A DNA stretch of 19,151 nt, from assembly GCA_002440625.1 (NCBI GenBank), contig DJUV01000348.1:1-19151 (forward strand). The letters are read 5' to 3'. Below are positions 7,428 to 15,867 of this stretch, in pieces. The notes under the pieces were generated by a model that searched no databases, was not told the origin of the DNA, and saw only the letters and a program-made list of their open reading frames with translations. The first letter of the stretch is position 1, and the number at the start of each line of letters is the position of its first letter. Source of the DNA: Rhodobacteraceae bacterium UBA6273. GTDB lineage: Bacteria > Pseudomonadota > Alphaproteobacteria > Rhodobacterales > Rhodobacteraceae. The position numbers and the translations under genes were made by a program.

Positions 7428-7446
7428 TGACATCGGAGGAGCGACC

Positions 7447-8250
7447 ATGCCCAAATCCACCGAATATGAGGCGAAGGTCCCAGATGCCGAGGGGCATATC
7501 TTCTACGACACCGAAGAGGATGCCGTCTGGCACGATCTTGTCGCCCGGCAACTGCCCGAGGTCATGCGCCACATGGCGAAGCCCTATACCGACGGTCTCG
7601 CCCGCCTGAACCTGCCGCGCGACCGGGTGCCGCAATGCACCGAGGTATCGAAAGTGCTGATGGCGGCGACCGGCTGGCGGGTGGAGCCGGTGCCCGCGCT
7701 GATCCCCTTCGGGCGCTTCTTCTCCATGCTGGCCGACCGCACCTTTCCGGCGGCGTCCTTCATCCGCAAGCGCAAGCATTTCGACTATATCGAGGAGCCG
7801 GACATCTTCCATGAGGTCTTCGGCCACACGCCCCTGCTGACCGATCCGCGCTTTGCTGCCTTCAGCCAGGCCATCGGCAAGGCCGGCGCAAGGGCCGCGA
7901 AGGAAGATTACTCCTGGCTGATCCGGCTGTACTGGTTCTCCATCGAATTCGGCCTGACGACGGAAGATGGCGTGACCAAGGGGCTTGGCTCAGGCCTCGC
8001 CTCCTCGATCTCGGAACTGAAATGGGCGGTAAAGGGTGAGGGCGGCAAGGTGCCGGAACGGAGGCCCTTCGATGTGCTCGACATGCTGAGAACGCCCTAC
8101 CGGATCGACATTCTCCAGCCGGTCTATTTTGTCATAGATGATCTCGACAGCCTCTTCGCCGCCGCCGAACGCGATCTTCTCGCCGATGTCCGCGAAGCGC
8201 GGGCGAGGGGGCTCCATGCGCCGAAGTATCCCGAAAAGGCCGCCTCCTGA
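7447..8250 (+). CDS. phhA: Phenylalanine 4-monooxygenase (phenylalanine hydroxylase)
   Basis: Non-heme iron, tetrahydropterin-dependent enzyme converting phenylalanine to tyrosine in the cytoplasm, the entry to phenylalanine breakdown. The 267-residue, single-domain bacterial form lacks the N-terminal regulatory domain of animal enzymes. Iron ligands are visible: His122 and His127 in IFHEVFGHTPLL and Glu167 in YWFSIEFGL. Other family blocks are VPQCTEVSKVLMAATGW (61-77) and LRTPYRIDILQPVYFVID near the C-terminus. The ATG at 7447 follows GGAGG at seven bases. A frame extends upstream to 7405 but lacks a ribosome site. No pterin carbinolamine dehydratase (phhB) gene is adjacent, so cofactor recycling must be encoded elsewhere. 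It is divergent from an Lrp/AsnC regulator, its likely controller. The DUF2189 gene follows after 79 bases. Confidence 0.96.
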   Translation: MPKSTEYEAKVPDAEGHIFYDTEEDAVWHDLVARQLPEVMRHMAKPYTDGLARLNLPRDRVPQCTEVSKVLMAATGWRVEPVPALIPFGRFFSMLADRTFPAASFIRKRKHFDYIEEPDIFHEVFGHTPLLTDPRFAAFSQAIGKAGARAAKEDYSWLIRLYWFSIEFGLTTEDGVTKGLGSGLASSISELKWAVKGEGGKVPERRPFDVLDMLRTPYRIDILQPVYFVIDDLDSLFAAAERDLLADVREARARGLHAPKYPEKAAS

Positions 8251-8329
8251 TCGCTGCCCGCCTGCAAACTCCTTGCGCGGGGCCGGCGCGCCGTCCTAGC
8301 CTTCACTCGCGCGCGGGTTAGGAGGACAG

Positions 8330-9103
8330 ATGACTGAAGTGCAGGCAGCGGCTGACGCGCTGCCGGAGGTTGGCCCGGTTTCCGTTTCCGATATCCCGGC
8401 GGCATTGGCAGCGGGATGGCGCGACTTCCTGCGCGCACCGGCCTTCGGATTGTTCTTCAGCGCGATCTACGTGCTGGGCGGGATACTGATGTATCTGGTC
8501 TTTGCCGCAGCAGGCGAGGAATGGTGGCTGATGCCGGTGGTCGTCGGCTTCCCGATCCTCGCGCCCTTCGCGGCGGTCGGGCTTTACGAGGTCAGCCGCA
8601 GGATCGAAAGGGGCGTGCCGCTCGACTGGCCCGGCGTGCTTGGCGTCGTCTTTGCGCAGAAGGACCGGCAGGTTCCCTCGATGGCGATGGTCGTGCTCCT
8701 GATGTTCATGTTCTGGGTCTTCGTCGCTCATACCATCTTCGCGCTCTTCATGGGGCTGTCGGCGCTGACCAACGTCACCTCGTCGCCGGCTGTCCTTCTG
8801 GAAGGCAACGGCCCGGTGATGCTGATGGTCGGCACCTTGGTTGGCGCCGGTTTTGCCGCCGTGCTCTTTTCGCTCACGGTTGCCGGCCTGCCGCTGCTTC
8901 TCGACCGTGAGGTCGATTTCGTGACGGCGATGATCCTGAGCGTACGCGCGGTGATCGAGAACATCGGGCCGATGATCCTCTGGGGTCTGGTGATCGCGGC
9001 GCTTCTTTTCCTTGCGATGCTGCCGATGTTCCTCGGCCTCTTCATCGTGCTGCCGGTCCTTGGCCATGCCACCTGGCACATGTACCGGCGGCTGCTGGTG
9101 TAA
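8330..9103 (+). CDS. DUF2189 family integral membrane protein
   Basis: A 257-residue protein of unknown function. A short soluble start (residues 1-35, including the family-like DIPAALAAGWRDFLRAPAFG) precedes about six hydrophobic segments: roughly 38-60, 65-88, 117-143, 163-190, and a long stretch 205-245 that probably makes two helices. The layout with SDIPAALAAGWRDF and the later VRAVIENIGPMILWG is what I associate with DUF2189 (PF09955); the family call is from memory of its pattern. No enzyme motif or transporter signature is visible. The start is secure: TAGGAGGA (8319-8326) ends four bases before the ATG. It follows phhA by 79 bases and may be read through from it, though nothing ties its function to phenylalanine. 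A hairpin terminator follows its stop. Confidence 0.8.
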   Translation: MTEVQAAADALPEVGPVSVSDIPAALAAGWRDFLRAPAFGLFFSAIYVLGGILMYLVFAAAGEEWWLMPVVVGFPILAPFAAVGLYEVSRRIERGVPLDWPGVLGVVFAQKDRQVPSMAMVVLLMFMFWVFVAHTIFALFMGLSALTNVTSSPAVLLEGNGPVMLMVGTLVGAGFAAVLFSLTVAGLPLLLDREVDFVTAMILSVRAVIENIGPMILWGLVIAALLFLAMLPMFLGLFIVLPVLGHATWHMYRRLLV

Positions 9104-9115
9104 GCCGGAAACAGA

Positions 9116-9139
9116 AAGGGCACCCGGTGGGGTGCCCTT
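9116..9139 (-). terminator. Hairpin terminator between DUF2189 and bactofilin genes
   Basis: A perfect 10-base stem, AAGGGCACCC pairing with GGGTGCCCTT, around a 4-base loop (GGTG on the plus strand). Read on the minus strand the stem is followed by TTTCTGTTT, a good U-rich tail, so it fits best as the end of the M23-bactofilin transcript. On the plus strand the tail is only TTGCG, so for the DUF2189 gene it would be weaker. It lies between the two convergent stop codons. Confidence 0.8.
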
Positions 9140-9162
9140 GCGAAGCCGGATGGCCTGGAACG

Positions 9163-9648
9163 TTACTGCGCCGAAGGCGACGCCGTGATCTGCTTCGGCG
9201 CGCTGCTGCTCAGCGGGTCTTCCTGACGCTGTACCGAACCTTCGAAATGGGCGCCGGACTCGATGGCGATGGTCTTGTGGATGATGTCCCCTTCGACGCG
9301 GGCGGTCGAGGTGAGGCGAACCTTGAGGCCGCGCACACGACCGACAACGCGACCGTTCACGACGATGTCGTCCGCCACGATCTCACCGCGGATCGTGGCA
9401 CTTTCGCCGACGGTCAGCATGTGGGCGCGGATGTCGCCATCGATGACGCCCTCGATCTGGATATCACCGGAGGTCTTCACGTTGCCGGTGATGGTGATGT
9501 CAGAGGACAGGACCGAGGCCGCCGGCTTCGCCTTCGGCGTGGAAAGCGCATAGTCGAAGGCAGGCTTCGTTGGTTCCGCCGGTTTCAGGTGGTCGGACTC
9601 GGCGCCGGTTTTGGGTCCCGGTTCGTTGATCCTGCTTTTAGAAAACAT
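9163..9648 (-). CDS. Bactofilin family cytoskeletal protein
   Basis: A 161-residue protein with the bactofilin (DUF583) core at about residues 46-142: a run of short beta-helix turns with a hydrophobic-Gly rhythm, such as ITITGNVKTSGDIQIEGVIDGDI and later IRGEIVADDIVVNGRV and ARVEGDIIHKTIAIESG. A Pro/Lys-rich flexible N-terminus (1-45) and a Ser/Ala-rich C-terminus flank the core. Bactofilins polymerise without nucleotide into membrane-associated filaments that position cell-wall enzymes. The ATG lies inside the end of the upstream M23 gene (11-base overlap), with AAGG about nine bases before it, so translation is probably coupled. M23 peptidase and bactofilin neighbours recur in proteobacteria (for example Csd1 and CcmA in Helicobacter), supporting a joint shape role. 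Confidence 0.93.
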   Translation of the reverse strand: MFSKSRINEPGPKTGAESDHLKPAEPTKPAFDYALSTPKAKPAASVLSSDITITGNVKTSGDIQIEGVIDGDIRAHMLTVGESATIRGEIVADDIVVNGRVVGRVRGLKVRLTSTARVEGDIIHKTIAIESGAHFEGSVQRQEDPLSSSAPKQITASPSAQ

Positions 9649-10942
9649 TGTTCGCTGCCTTGATAAACGTCATCGGATTGACGGCCGAGCCATTGGCCCG
9701 AAGTTCGTAGTGAAGATGGGTCCCTGTGGACCGGCCGGTATTCCCCATATCACCGATCCTGTCCCCGCGCGAGACCTTTTGCCCCACGCTCACCTTGATA
9801 TCGGAAAGGTGAGCGAAGAAGCTTTCCATGCCGAATTCGTGCTTGATGCGGATCAGTTTGCCATAGCCGTTTTCCAAGCCGGCCTGGACCACGGTGCCAT
9901 CGGCGGTCGCATAGACGGGCGAGCCCATGGCGCCGGCCATGTCGATGCCTTCATGCATCCTTCCCCAGCGGGGGCCAAAGCCGGAAGTCTGGCGGTAGGA
10001 GGTCTTGAGCGGCATGGCGAACGGCGTCTTTTCCACCGCAAGCCGGTAGAGGTTCATGCGGTCGAGCCCGTCGAGGATCTTCTCTGCACGGGCGCTGTCG
10101 GCATCCTCCCCGCCGACAACGGGCGGCAGCAGCGGGCCCAGCGGGCCGCCGACGCCGGAATAGCCGCGGCGCACCTGATCGAGGAGATCATCGGGGTCGA
10201 GGCCGACCGAACTGAAGAGATTGTCGAGCGGCGCCATCGAAACGGTCACAGCCTCTTCGAGCTGGGTGAAGATTTCGTCGTGCTTCTCTTCCAGAAGCTT
10301 TATCTCATAGGCGGTCTTTTCGGCCTCGGCGGTCGCCTGATCGGCGGCCCTGGCCATGGCGTCGCGCTCGCTTGCCGTACGCCCGAGCGCCGCGGTGACG
10401 AAATCGAGCGTTTCGGTCATGTCCTCGACCGAGGTGCCACCCTTGGCAAGGTTGGTGCCGGTGCCTGTCATCTGCGCGGTCAGGTCGGCGACCTGCGTGC
10501 GCGCGGTATCGCGATCGGTCATGGTGCGGCGCAGCGTGGTCTGGATGACGCCAATGCCGGTCTCAAGTTCTTTGCGCCGCTCTTCCGAGGCCAGAAGCCT
10601 GGACTGCATGTCCGACACCTGCCCGAGAGCGATGGCGAAGCGATCTTGCGCGGCCGTGGCTTCCCCAGCGCGCTGGTCGCGCTCGCGCGAAAGTGCATCA
10701 AGGCGGGATTCGTACGTCGCCAGTTCGCGCCGCGACTGTTCGCGCGCGCCGCCCGAGCCGATCGAGTCCATCAGGAGGACGGCGGTGGCGACGATCGACC
10801 AGGCGAGAACGACGGATGTTCCGGCCAAGGCTATGGCCTGCGTCGTGGGTTTCAGACGGATGAATCGGGTTTCCGTGTCCGAGCGCAGGAAAAGCCGCTG
10901 TTCCGGGAGCCTGCGCTCCAATGCCGCGTTCACACGGCTCAT
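9638..10942 (-). CDS. M23 (LytM-type) family peptidoglycan endopeptidase, membrane-anchored
   Basis: A 434-residue inner-membrane protein with a periplasmic C-terminal peptidase. A cytoplasmic N-terminus (MSRVNAALERRLPEQRLFLR) leads to a membrane helix at about 36-59, then a long coiled-coil stretch (about 68-235) rich in Arg, Glu, Ala and Gln. The M23 domain spans about 310-430. Zinc and catalytic residues are complete: His330 and Asp334 in MHEGIDMAG, His378 in FFAHLSDIK, and His409/His411 in GTHLHYELRANG. An active D,D- or D,L-endopeptidase is therefore expected. An in-frame TTG at 10957 with GGGGA ahead is an alternative start adding five residues; I prefer the ATG because MSRVNAALERRLPEQ looks like the family start. 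The downstream bactofilin overlaps by 11 bases; the two form an operon ended by the 9116-9139 hairpin. Confidence 0.93.
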   Translation of the reverse strand: MSRVNAALERRLPEQRLFLRSDTETRFIRLKPTTQAIALAGTSVVLAWSIVATAVLLMDSIGSGGAREQSRRELATYESRLDALSRERDQRAGEATAAQDRFAIALGQVSDMQSRLLASEERRKELETGIGVIQTTLRRTMTDRDTARTQVADLTAQMTGTGTNLAKGGTSVEDMTETLDFVTAALGRTASERDAMARAADQATAEAEKTAYEIKLLEEKHDEIFTQLEEAVTVSMAPLDNLFSSVGLDPDDLLDQVRRGYSGVGGPLGPLLPPVVGGEDADSARAEKILDGLDRMNLYRLAVEKTPFAMPLKTSYRQTSGFGPRWGRMHEGIDMAGAMGSPVYATADGTVVQAGLENGYGKLIRIKHEFGMESFFAHLSDIKVSVGQKVSRGDRIGDMGNTGRSTGTHLHYELRANGSAVNPMTFIKAANNVF

Positions 10943-11079
10943 AAGACGTCGTGGCAAGACTGTCCCCGTTCAGTTTCATTCAGCCAGAGAGGGAGACTGA
11001 CTTCCCCAAGAGTTCTCCCGCTTCGGGATTAGCAACGGGTTGAAGGTGCCGCAAGTTTTTTGGTCGGCCTGTGCCTGCT

Positions 11080-11095
11080 GCCGGCGAAAGCCGGC
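11080..11095. other. GNRA-type hairpin in the 221-base M23/DUF455 gap
   Basis: GCCGGC-GAAA-GCCGGC on the plus strand forms a six-base stem with a GNRA tetraloop, flanked by a CTGC/GCAG outer pairing. On the minus strand it would follow the DUF455 stop by about 70 bases but lacks a U-tract (AGCAGG follows), so it is a poor intrinsic terminator. The rest of 10943-11163 has a T6 run near 11056-11061 and a weak minus-strand promoter-like pair (TTGCGG 11054-11049, TAATCC 11031-11026) that could serve the M23 gene. I see no gene in the gap. Confidence 0.35.
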
Positions 11096-11163
11096 TCATT
11101 TCGGCAGATTCCCGCCGATGATCATGTGTCTGCCCATGAAATTTCTTAAGACTTACGTGGGGT

Positions 11164-12003
11164 TCAGCGAAAACCCGCCGTGCCCGGGGCGTCTGCGACC
11201 TCTTCCGCCAAGGGCCAGTAGAAATCCGGCGGCAGCCCGGATTCGGCGCGCTTTTCATCGTTGAAGGGCGGCTTCAGCGGCCCCCGGAAATAGCGCCGCA
11301 CGAGGGCGTGGAATTCGTCCTTCGGATCAAGCCCGTCGCGGCCGCAAAGCCAGTTGAACCACTTCACGCCATAGGCGACATGGCCGACCTCTTCGGCGTA
11401 GATCGTCTTCAGGGCGGCGACGGCATCCGCTTCGCCCGCCTTCTCGAAAACCGCAATCATCCCCGGCGTCACATCGAGCCCGCGCGCCTCCAGGACCATC
11501 GGCACGACGGCGAGCCTGCCGAGCAGGTCTTCCGCCGTGTCCTCTGCCGCCTGCCACATGAAGGCATGGGCGGGCAAGGCGCCGTAATGGCTTCCCATCG
11601 CTTCAAGACAGTCACAGAGAAGGTTGAAATGCTTCGATTCTTCGTCGGCAGCCTTGACCCAGTCGTCATAGAACCCCGGCGGCATCGGCACATCTGTAAA
11701 GCGCGCGATTATATCCCAATGGAGGTCGACCGCGTTCAACTCGATATGGGCGAGCGCATGCAGAAGCGCTATCCGCCCCTGTGGCGATCCCGGCCTGCGG
11801 CGCGGCATCTCGCGGGGCGAGAGAAGCTCTGGCCGCTCGGGGCGGGCAGGGCGCCGGGGCGGCGCGGCCTTCCCCACGGGGAAGGTCTCGCCCGAGGCCC
11901 GCGCCGCGCGCCAGGCGGCGGCATGGGCGTGGGACAGCGCGGTCTTGGCGCGCCCGTCGGCGGTGGTCAGCACCTCTACCGCCCGTTCGGCAAGGTTCGT
12001 CAC
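11164..12003 (-). CDS. DUF455 family ferritin-like protein
   Basis: A 279-residue soluble protein that I place in DUF455 (PF04305/COG2833), part of the ferritin-like four-helix di-metal superfamily. Candidate metal ligands are visible in four blocks: HIELNAVDLHWD (Glu88), DEESKHF (Glu121/122, His125), VLEARGLDV (Glu172) and AEEVGHVAYG (Glu204/205, His208). Two ExxH-like pairs plus two further Glu residues are the usual pattern. The biochemical role of DUF455 is not established. The start is a GTG that overlaps the bcp stop in the four-base string GTGA, so this gene is second in a two-gene operon and probably relies on ribosomes arriving from bcp. A Pro/Arg-rich stretch (about 45-72) separates the N-terminal helix from the core. 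Coupling to a peroxiredoxin suggests redox or iron handling, but that is inference. Confidence 0.88.
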   Translation of the reverse strand: MTNLAERAVEVLTTADGRAKTALSHAHAAAWRAARASGETFPVGKAAPPRRPARPERPELLSPREMPRRRPGSPQGRIALLHALAHIELNAVDLHWDIIARFTDVPMPPGFYDDWVKAADEESKHFNLLCDCLEAMGSHYGALPAHAFMWQAAEDTAEDLLGRLAVVPMVLEARGLDVTPGMIAVFEKAGEADAVAALKTIYAEEVGHVAYGVKWFNWLCGRDGLDPKDEFHALVRRYFRGPLKPPFNDEKRAESGLPPDFYWPLAEEVADAPGTAGFR

Positions 12004-12464
12004 AGCGCGCGCGCCGCGTCGAGGACCTCTTCGGCATGGCCGTTCACCTTCACATCGGGCCAGATGCGCGCGATGCGCCCCGCTCCGTCGATCAGAAAAG
12101 TCGTCCGCTTGATGCCAAGGAACGTCTTGCCGTACATGCTTTTCTCGCCCCAGACGCCGTAACGCTCCGAGGTGTCGGACGCGTCGTCGGACGCCAGGAT
12201 GATCCCGAGCCCGTGCTTGCGGCAGAACTTGTCATGCGCCTTCACGCTGTCCTTCGACACCCCGACCACGACCGTCGCTGCGGCGGCGAATTCATCCGCA
12301 AGCCGGGTGAAATCCAGCGCCTCGGTGGTACAGCCCGGCGTGTCGTCCTTGGGGTAGAAGTAGAGCACGACCTTCTTCGGAAAGAGGCCGCGGAGCGAAA
12401 CCTCGCCGCCGCCATCGCGCGGCAGGATGAATTCGGGGGCCATGTCGCCGGGTGAGAGCTTCAT
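12000..12464 (-). CDS. bcp: Thioredoxin-dependent peroxiredoxin, BCP/PrxQ type
   Basis: Reduces hydrogen peroxide and organic peroxides using thioredoxin, in the cytoplasm. The 154-residue, full-length protein has the peroxidatic cysteine Cys45 in FYPKDDTPGCTTEALDF. The E. coli-type resolving cysteine five residues on is absent (CTTEAL), but Cys81 in KFCRKHG lies 36 residues after Cys45. From memory that spacing matches Xanthomonas BCP (Cys48/Cys84), so an atypical two-Cys mechanism is likely. The later KRTTFLIDGAGRIARIW is the usual family block. The ATG at 12464 (MKLSPGDMAPEF) follows AAAGGA; the open frame to 12629 would run into the divergent gene. Its stop overlaps the DUF455 start. It is divergent from the YhdP-like gene over 105 bases. 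Confidence 0.96.
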   Translation of the reverse strand: MKLSPGDMAPEFILPRDGGGEVSLRGLFPKKVVLYFYPKDDTPGCTTEALDFTRLADEFAAAATVVVGVSKDSVKAHDKFCRKHGLGIILASDDASDTSERYGVWGEKSMYGKTFLGIKRTTFLIDGAGRIARIWPDVKVNGHAEEVLDAARAL

Positions 12465-12474
12465 CTGCGATCCT

Positions 12475-12504
12475 TTGCCTGTGGGAAACGCTTTATGTTT
12501 TAAT
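12475..12504 (+). promoter_or_regulatory. Possible sigma-70 promoter of the YhdP-like gene
   Basis: TTGCCT (12475-12480, four of six), an 18-base spacer and TTTAAT (12499-12504, five of six) lie in the 105-base gap between bcp and the YhdP-like gene. Transcription would start near 12511, leaving about 59 leader bases. The gap is clearly more A/T-rich than its surroundings. No equally good promoter for bcp was seen on the other strand. Confidence 0.4.
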
Positions 12505-12569
12505 CGCTGGGGCGGAAGATTAAAGGGAAGCACGGGACAAAAAGACCAAACTTCGGACGACAGAAGGCA

Positions 12570-15500
12570 ATGGGCAGCGATCAGGCGGAACATCAGGCCG
12601 GCAAACGGCCCGCGCACCGCCGCCTGCATGTCTGGGCGGCGCTGGTGACGCTTTGCCTTCTCATCGCCGGGGGCATCCTAGTCCTTGGGCTGACCGACCG
12701 CGTGATCCCGGCACCCGCCTGGCTGGTGGCGAGAATCGAGGCGAATGCGAACCGGGCGCTTGGTGGCCAAGGGCGCGCGACGGTCGGCGGGGTGGAGATC
12801 TACGTCGATGACACTTTCGTACCGCATGTAAGGTTGCGCGACGTCGAGCTTTTCGCATCGACCGGCGTTCGCATCGCGCGGCTTCCGGGCGTGCAAAGCA
12901 CCCTTGACGGCGCGGCGCTTCTCGGCGGGCGGTTCCAGCCGCGCAGCCTGACGATATCCGGGGCGGAGGTGGCGCTGAGCCGCAAGGCGGATGGATCTCT
13001 TGACTTCACACTTGGCGAAGGGGATGGCGCGGTCGCAGCGCATCCCCCGGCCCGGTCCCTCGATCCGGTCGCAGCACTTGATGCCTTCGACCGGGTGTTC
13101 ACGCTGCCGACCTTACGCGACATCGAGACGATCGAGATTTCCGATCTGTCGATCCGCTTCGACGATGAACTTGCCGGCAAGCTGTGGCGTGCCAACGGAA
13201 GCTGGCTCAGGATGAACCAGACCGCAGAGAGCATCACAATCAATCTGGCGATTTCCGCAACCTCGGGCGGCGCCCCGATGCGGGCCGCGCTCAGCCTGAT
13301 CTCGGCGAAGGAATCCCCGGCAGCTACCTTGTCGGCCGATGTTCGCGATGTCGCATCGCGTGATCTTGCCAGCCAGTCACCCGCTTTGGCCTGGCTTTCC
13401 GCGCTCGATGCGCCGATTTCCGGCGCGATCTGGTCCTCGGTCGATGACAAAGGGCTGATCCAGCCGATGAACGCCACGCTGAGCATCGGCAAGGGCGCGC
13501 TTCAGCCGACCGAGACGACCAAGCCCGTACGCTTCGACAGCGCGACCCTCGCCATGACCTACGATCCCGCCCAGCAATCGGTGACCTTCCGCGACATCGC
13601 GGTGGACGGTGCAGCACTGAAGCTTCGCGCCAGTGCCAAGGCCTGGCTCAAGGACATCAATGCTTTCGTGCCGAACACGCTGGTCGGCCAGGTTGCCATC
13701 AGGGAATTGCAGGCCGACCCGGAAGGGCTTTTCGAGAATCCGGTGGTGCTGTCGAAGGGGGCGCTCGACCTCAAGCTGACGCTGTCGCCATTCCGGGTTC
13801 AGGTCGGACAACTGGTGCTGATGGACGGCGCGCGGCGGATCAGCGCCAAGGGCGATTTCCGGGCGGAGAGCAAGGGCTGGGCAAGCGCCCTCGACGTCAC
13901 GGTGGATGCCATAGAAAGCCAGCGCCTGCTGGCGCTCTGGCCCGTTGCCATGGTGCCGAAAACCCGCGAATGGCTCAGGCAGAACGTGGCCACGAGCGAG
14001 ATATTCAACGTCTCGGCGGGCCTCCGCGTCACCCCCGGCGCCGAGCCGCAGTTTTCGCTCGGCTATGAATTCCGGACGACCGAGGTGACGGTGATCAAGA
14101 CGCTGCCGCCGGTTCAGGACGGGGCGGGCTATGCCACGATCACCGGCAACACCTATACGCTCGTCGTCGATGATGGCTACGTGCGGGCGCCGGACGGCGG
14201 ACGGATCAACGTTGCCGGCACCGTCCTTCGCATTCCCGATCTCCGCGTGGTTCCGGCATCGGCCGAAGTGACGCTGCATACCCGAAGTTCAATCACCGCG
14301 GCGTTGAGCCTGCTGGACGAACCGCCCTTCGAATTCATGAAGAAGGCCGGGCAGAGGATCGACATCGCCGAAGGCCAGGCCATTCTGGAGACCCAGCTGA
14401 AGCTGTCGCTCACCAAGAAGATCCGGCCGGAGGACGTGAGTTACAAGGTCAAGGGGACGCTGAACGGCGTACATTCTGACCGGATCGTGCCGGCCCGGAA
14501 TATCGCCGCTGAAAAGCTCGACGTCACCGCAGATCGGGACGGCCTTTCGATCAGCGGGTCGGGAACCTTCGACGGCATCCCCGCTGATGTCCGCTGGCGG
14601 CAGGATTTCGGGCCGCAGGCGCGCGGCAAGAGCAGCGTCGACGGGACCGTGGAACTGTCGCCGAGGGCGCTGAAGATGATGGCGGTCAGCTTGCCTGACG
14701 GCGCGGTTGCCGGGACCGGGCGCGGGCGGATCAAGCTTGATCTGGTCAAGGGGGAGCGCACGTCCTTCACCCTCGCCTCCGATCTTGCCGGGCTGACGCT
14801 CGCCATCCCGGAAGTCGGATGGACGAAGCCGGCGGGGCAGAAGGGCAACCTGTCGGTCACGGGCACGCTCGGCCTGCCGGCGACGATCGACGGGCTGGAG
14901 ATTTCCGGCGCGGGGCTTTCCGCTTCGGGCAAGGTCGTGCTGAACAAGGACGGATCGCTGAACGCCGCAACCTTTGAAAAGGCGAGCCTGAATGACTGGT
15001 TCCGGGGCGGGATCGTCCTGACCGGGCGCGGTAAGGGGCGCAATGTCAGCGTGGAGGTAACGGGCGGAACGGCCGATCTCCGCTCCGCGTCCTTCGGCGA
15101 GGCGCGTGGCGGTGGCGACACGCCGATCACGGTGGCGCTGGATACGCTCAGGATCTCTTCCGGGATCGCGCTGACCGGCTTTCGCGGCGCCTTCGGCACC
15201 GGGGGCGGATTTTCGGGGCGGTTCGCCGCACGCGTGAACGGCGAGGCCGAGGTCAGCGGCACGGTGGAGCCGGTGGATGGCCGCGCGGCCTTCCGGGTGA
15301 CATCCGACGATGCGGGGCGGGCGCTCCGCGCATCGGGCCTTTACCGTCAGGGCAACGGCGGCACCCTGTCCTTGCGGCTTGATCCGGCGGCAGCGGCCGG
15401 CACCTATAACGGCAAGCTCAAGATGCGGAATTTCCGGGTGACGGATGCGCCGTCGCTCGCAGCCCTTCTGGACGCGGTTTCTATCGTTGGCCTTCTCGCG

Positions 15501-15857
15501 CAGCTGAACGGGCCAGGGATCTTCTTCGCCGACGCCTCGGGCGAGTTCTACCTGACGCCCGATGCGGTGGAGGTGCGCCGTGGCTCGGCGATCGGGCCGT
15601 CGATGGGCGTCTCCACCGCCGGGGTCTATGACTTCGCCTCTGACCGCATGGCGCTGCAAGGCACCATCTCGCCGATCTATGTGCTGAACGGCATCGGCCA
15701 GATATTCTCGAAGCGGCGCGAGGGGCTTTTCGGCTTCAACTACCGCCTGAGTGGAACCTCCGAAGCGCCGCAGATCAGCGTCAATCCCCTGTCCATCCTG
15801 ACACCGGGGGTGTTCCGCGATCTCTTCCGTGCCGCGCCCCCGAAACTGCCACAATGA
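12570..15857 (+). CDS. YhdP/AsmA-like large envelope protein (DUF3971 and AsmA-like C-terminal region)
   Basis: A 1095-residue protein with one N-terminal membrane helix (about 20-42, [20 protein letters not shown]) after a short basic cytoplasmic start. A very long periplasmic region of repeated beta-strand turns follows, with frequent DG/GT/SG pairs. The C-terminal quarter (about 940-1080) holds AsmA-like blocks such as [33 protein letters not shown] and [18 protein letters not shown]. This layout fits the YhdP-like branch of the AsmA superfamily, whose members are proposed bridge-like carriers of phospholipid between inner and outer membranes (family knowledge). The exact branch call is mine. 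The ribosome site is poor: AAGG lies only two bases before the ATG, and no better in-frame ATG is present. queA begins ten bases after its stop, so the two are probably co-transcribed. Confidence 0.85.
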   Translation: MGSDQAEHQAGKRPAHRRLHVWAALVTLCLLIAGGILVLGLTDRVIPAPAWLVARIEANANRALGGQGRATVGGVEIYVDDTFVPHVRLRDVELFASTGVRIARLPGVQSTLDGAALLGGRFQPRSLTISGAEVALSRKADGSLDFTLGEGDGAVAAHPPARSLDPVAALDAFDRVFTLPTLRDIETIEISDLSIRFDDELAGKLWRANGSWLRMNQTAESITINLAISATSGGAPMRAALSLISAKESPAATLSADVRDVASRDLASQSPALAWLSALDAPISGAIWSSVDDKGLIQPMNATLSIGKGALQPTETTKPVRFDSATLAMTYDPAQQSVTFRDIAVDGAALKLRASAKAWLKDINAFVPNTLVGQVAIRELQADPEGLFENPVVLSKGALDLKLTLSPFRVQVGQLVLMDGARRISAKGDFRAESKGWASALDVTVDAIESQRLLALWPVAMVPKTREWLRQNVATSEIFNVSAGLRVTPGAEPQFSLGYEFRTTEVTVIKTLPPVQDGAGYATITGNTYTLVVDDGYVRAPDGGRINVAGTVLRIPDLRVVPASAEVTLHTRSSITAALSLLDEPPFEFMKKAGQRIDIAEGQAILETQLKLSLTKKIRPEDVSYKVKGTLNGVHSDRIVPARNIAAEKLDVTADRDGLSISGSGTFDGIPADVRWRQDFGPQARGKSSVDGTVELSPRALKMMAVSLPDGAVAGTGRGRIKLDLVKGERTSFTLASDLAGLTLAIPEVGWTKPAGQKGNLSVTGTLGLPATIDGLEISGAGLSASGKVVLNKDGSLNAATFEKASLNDWFRGGIVLTGRGKGRNVSVEVTGGTADLRSASFGEARGGGDTPITVALDTLRISSGIALTGFRGAFGTGGGFSGRFAARVNGEAEVSGTVEPVDGRAAFRVTSDDAGRALRASGLYRQGNGGTLSLRLDPAAAAGTYNGKLKMRNFRVTDAPSLAALLDAVSIVGLLAQLNGPGIFFADASGEFYLTPDAVEVRRGSAIGPSMGVSTAGVYDFASDRMALQGTISPIYVLNGIGQIFSKRREGLFGFNYRLSGTSEAPQISVNPLSILTPGVFRDLFRAAPPKLPQ

Positions 15858-15867
15858 AGACCCGCGG

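Noticed and set aside
9611..11032. A 473-codon plus-strand open frame opposite the M23 and bactofilin genes.
   Set aside because: The minus-strand proteins have complete catalytic and fold signatures; the plus-strand frame shows no family pattern and runs through the intergenic region.
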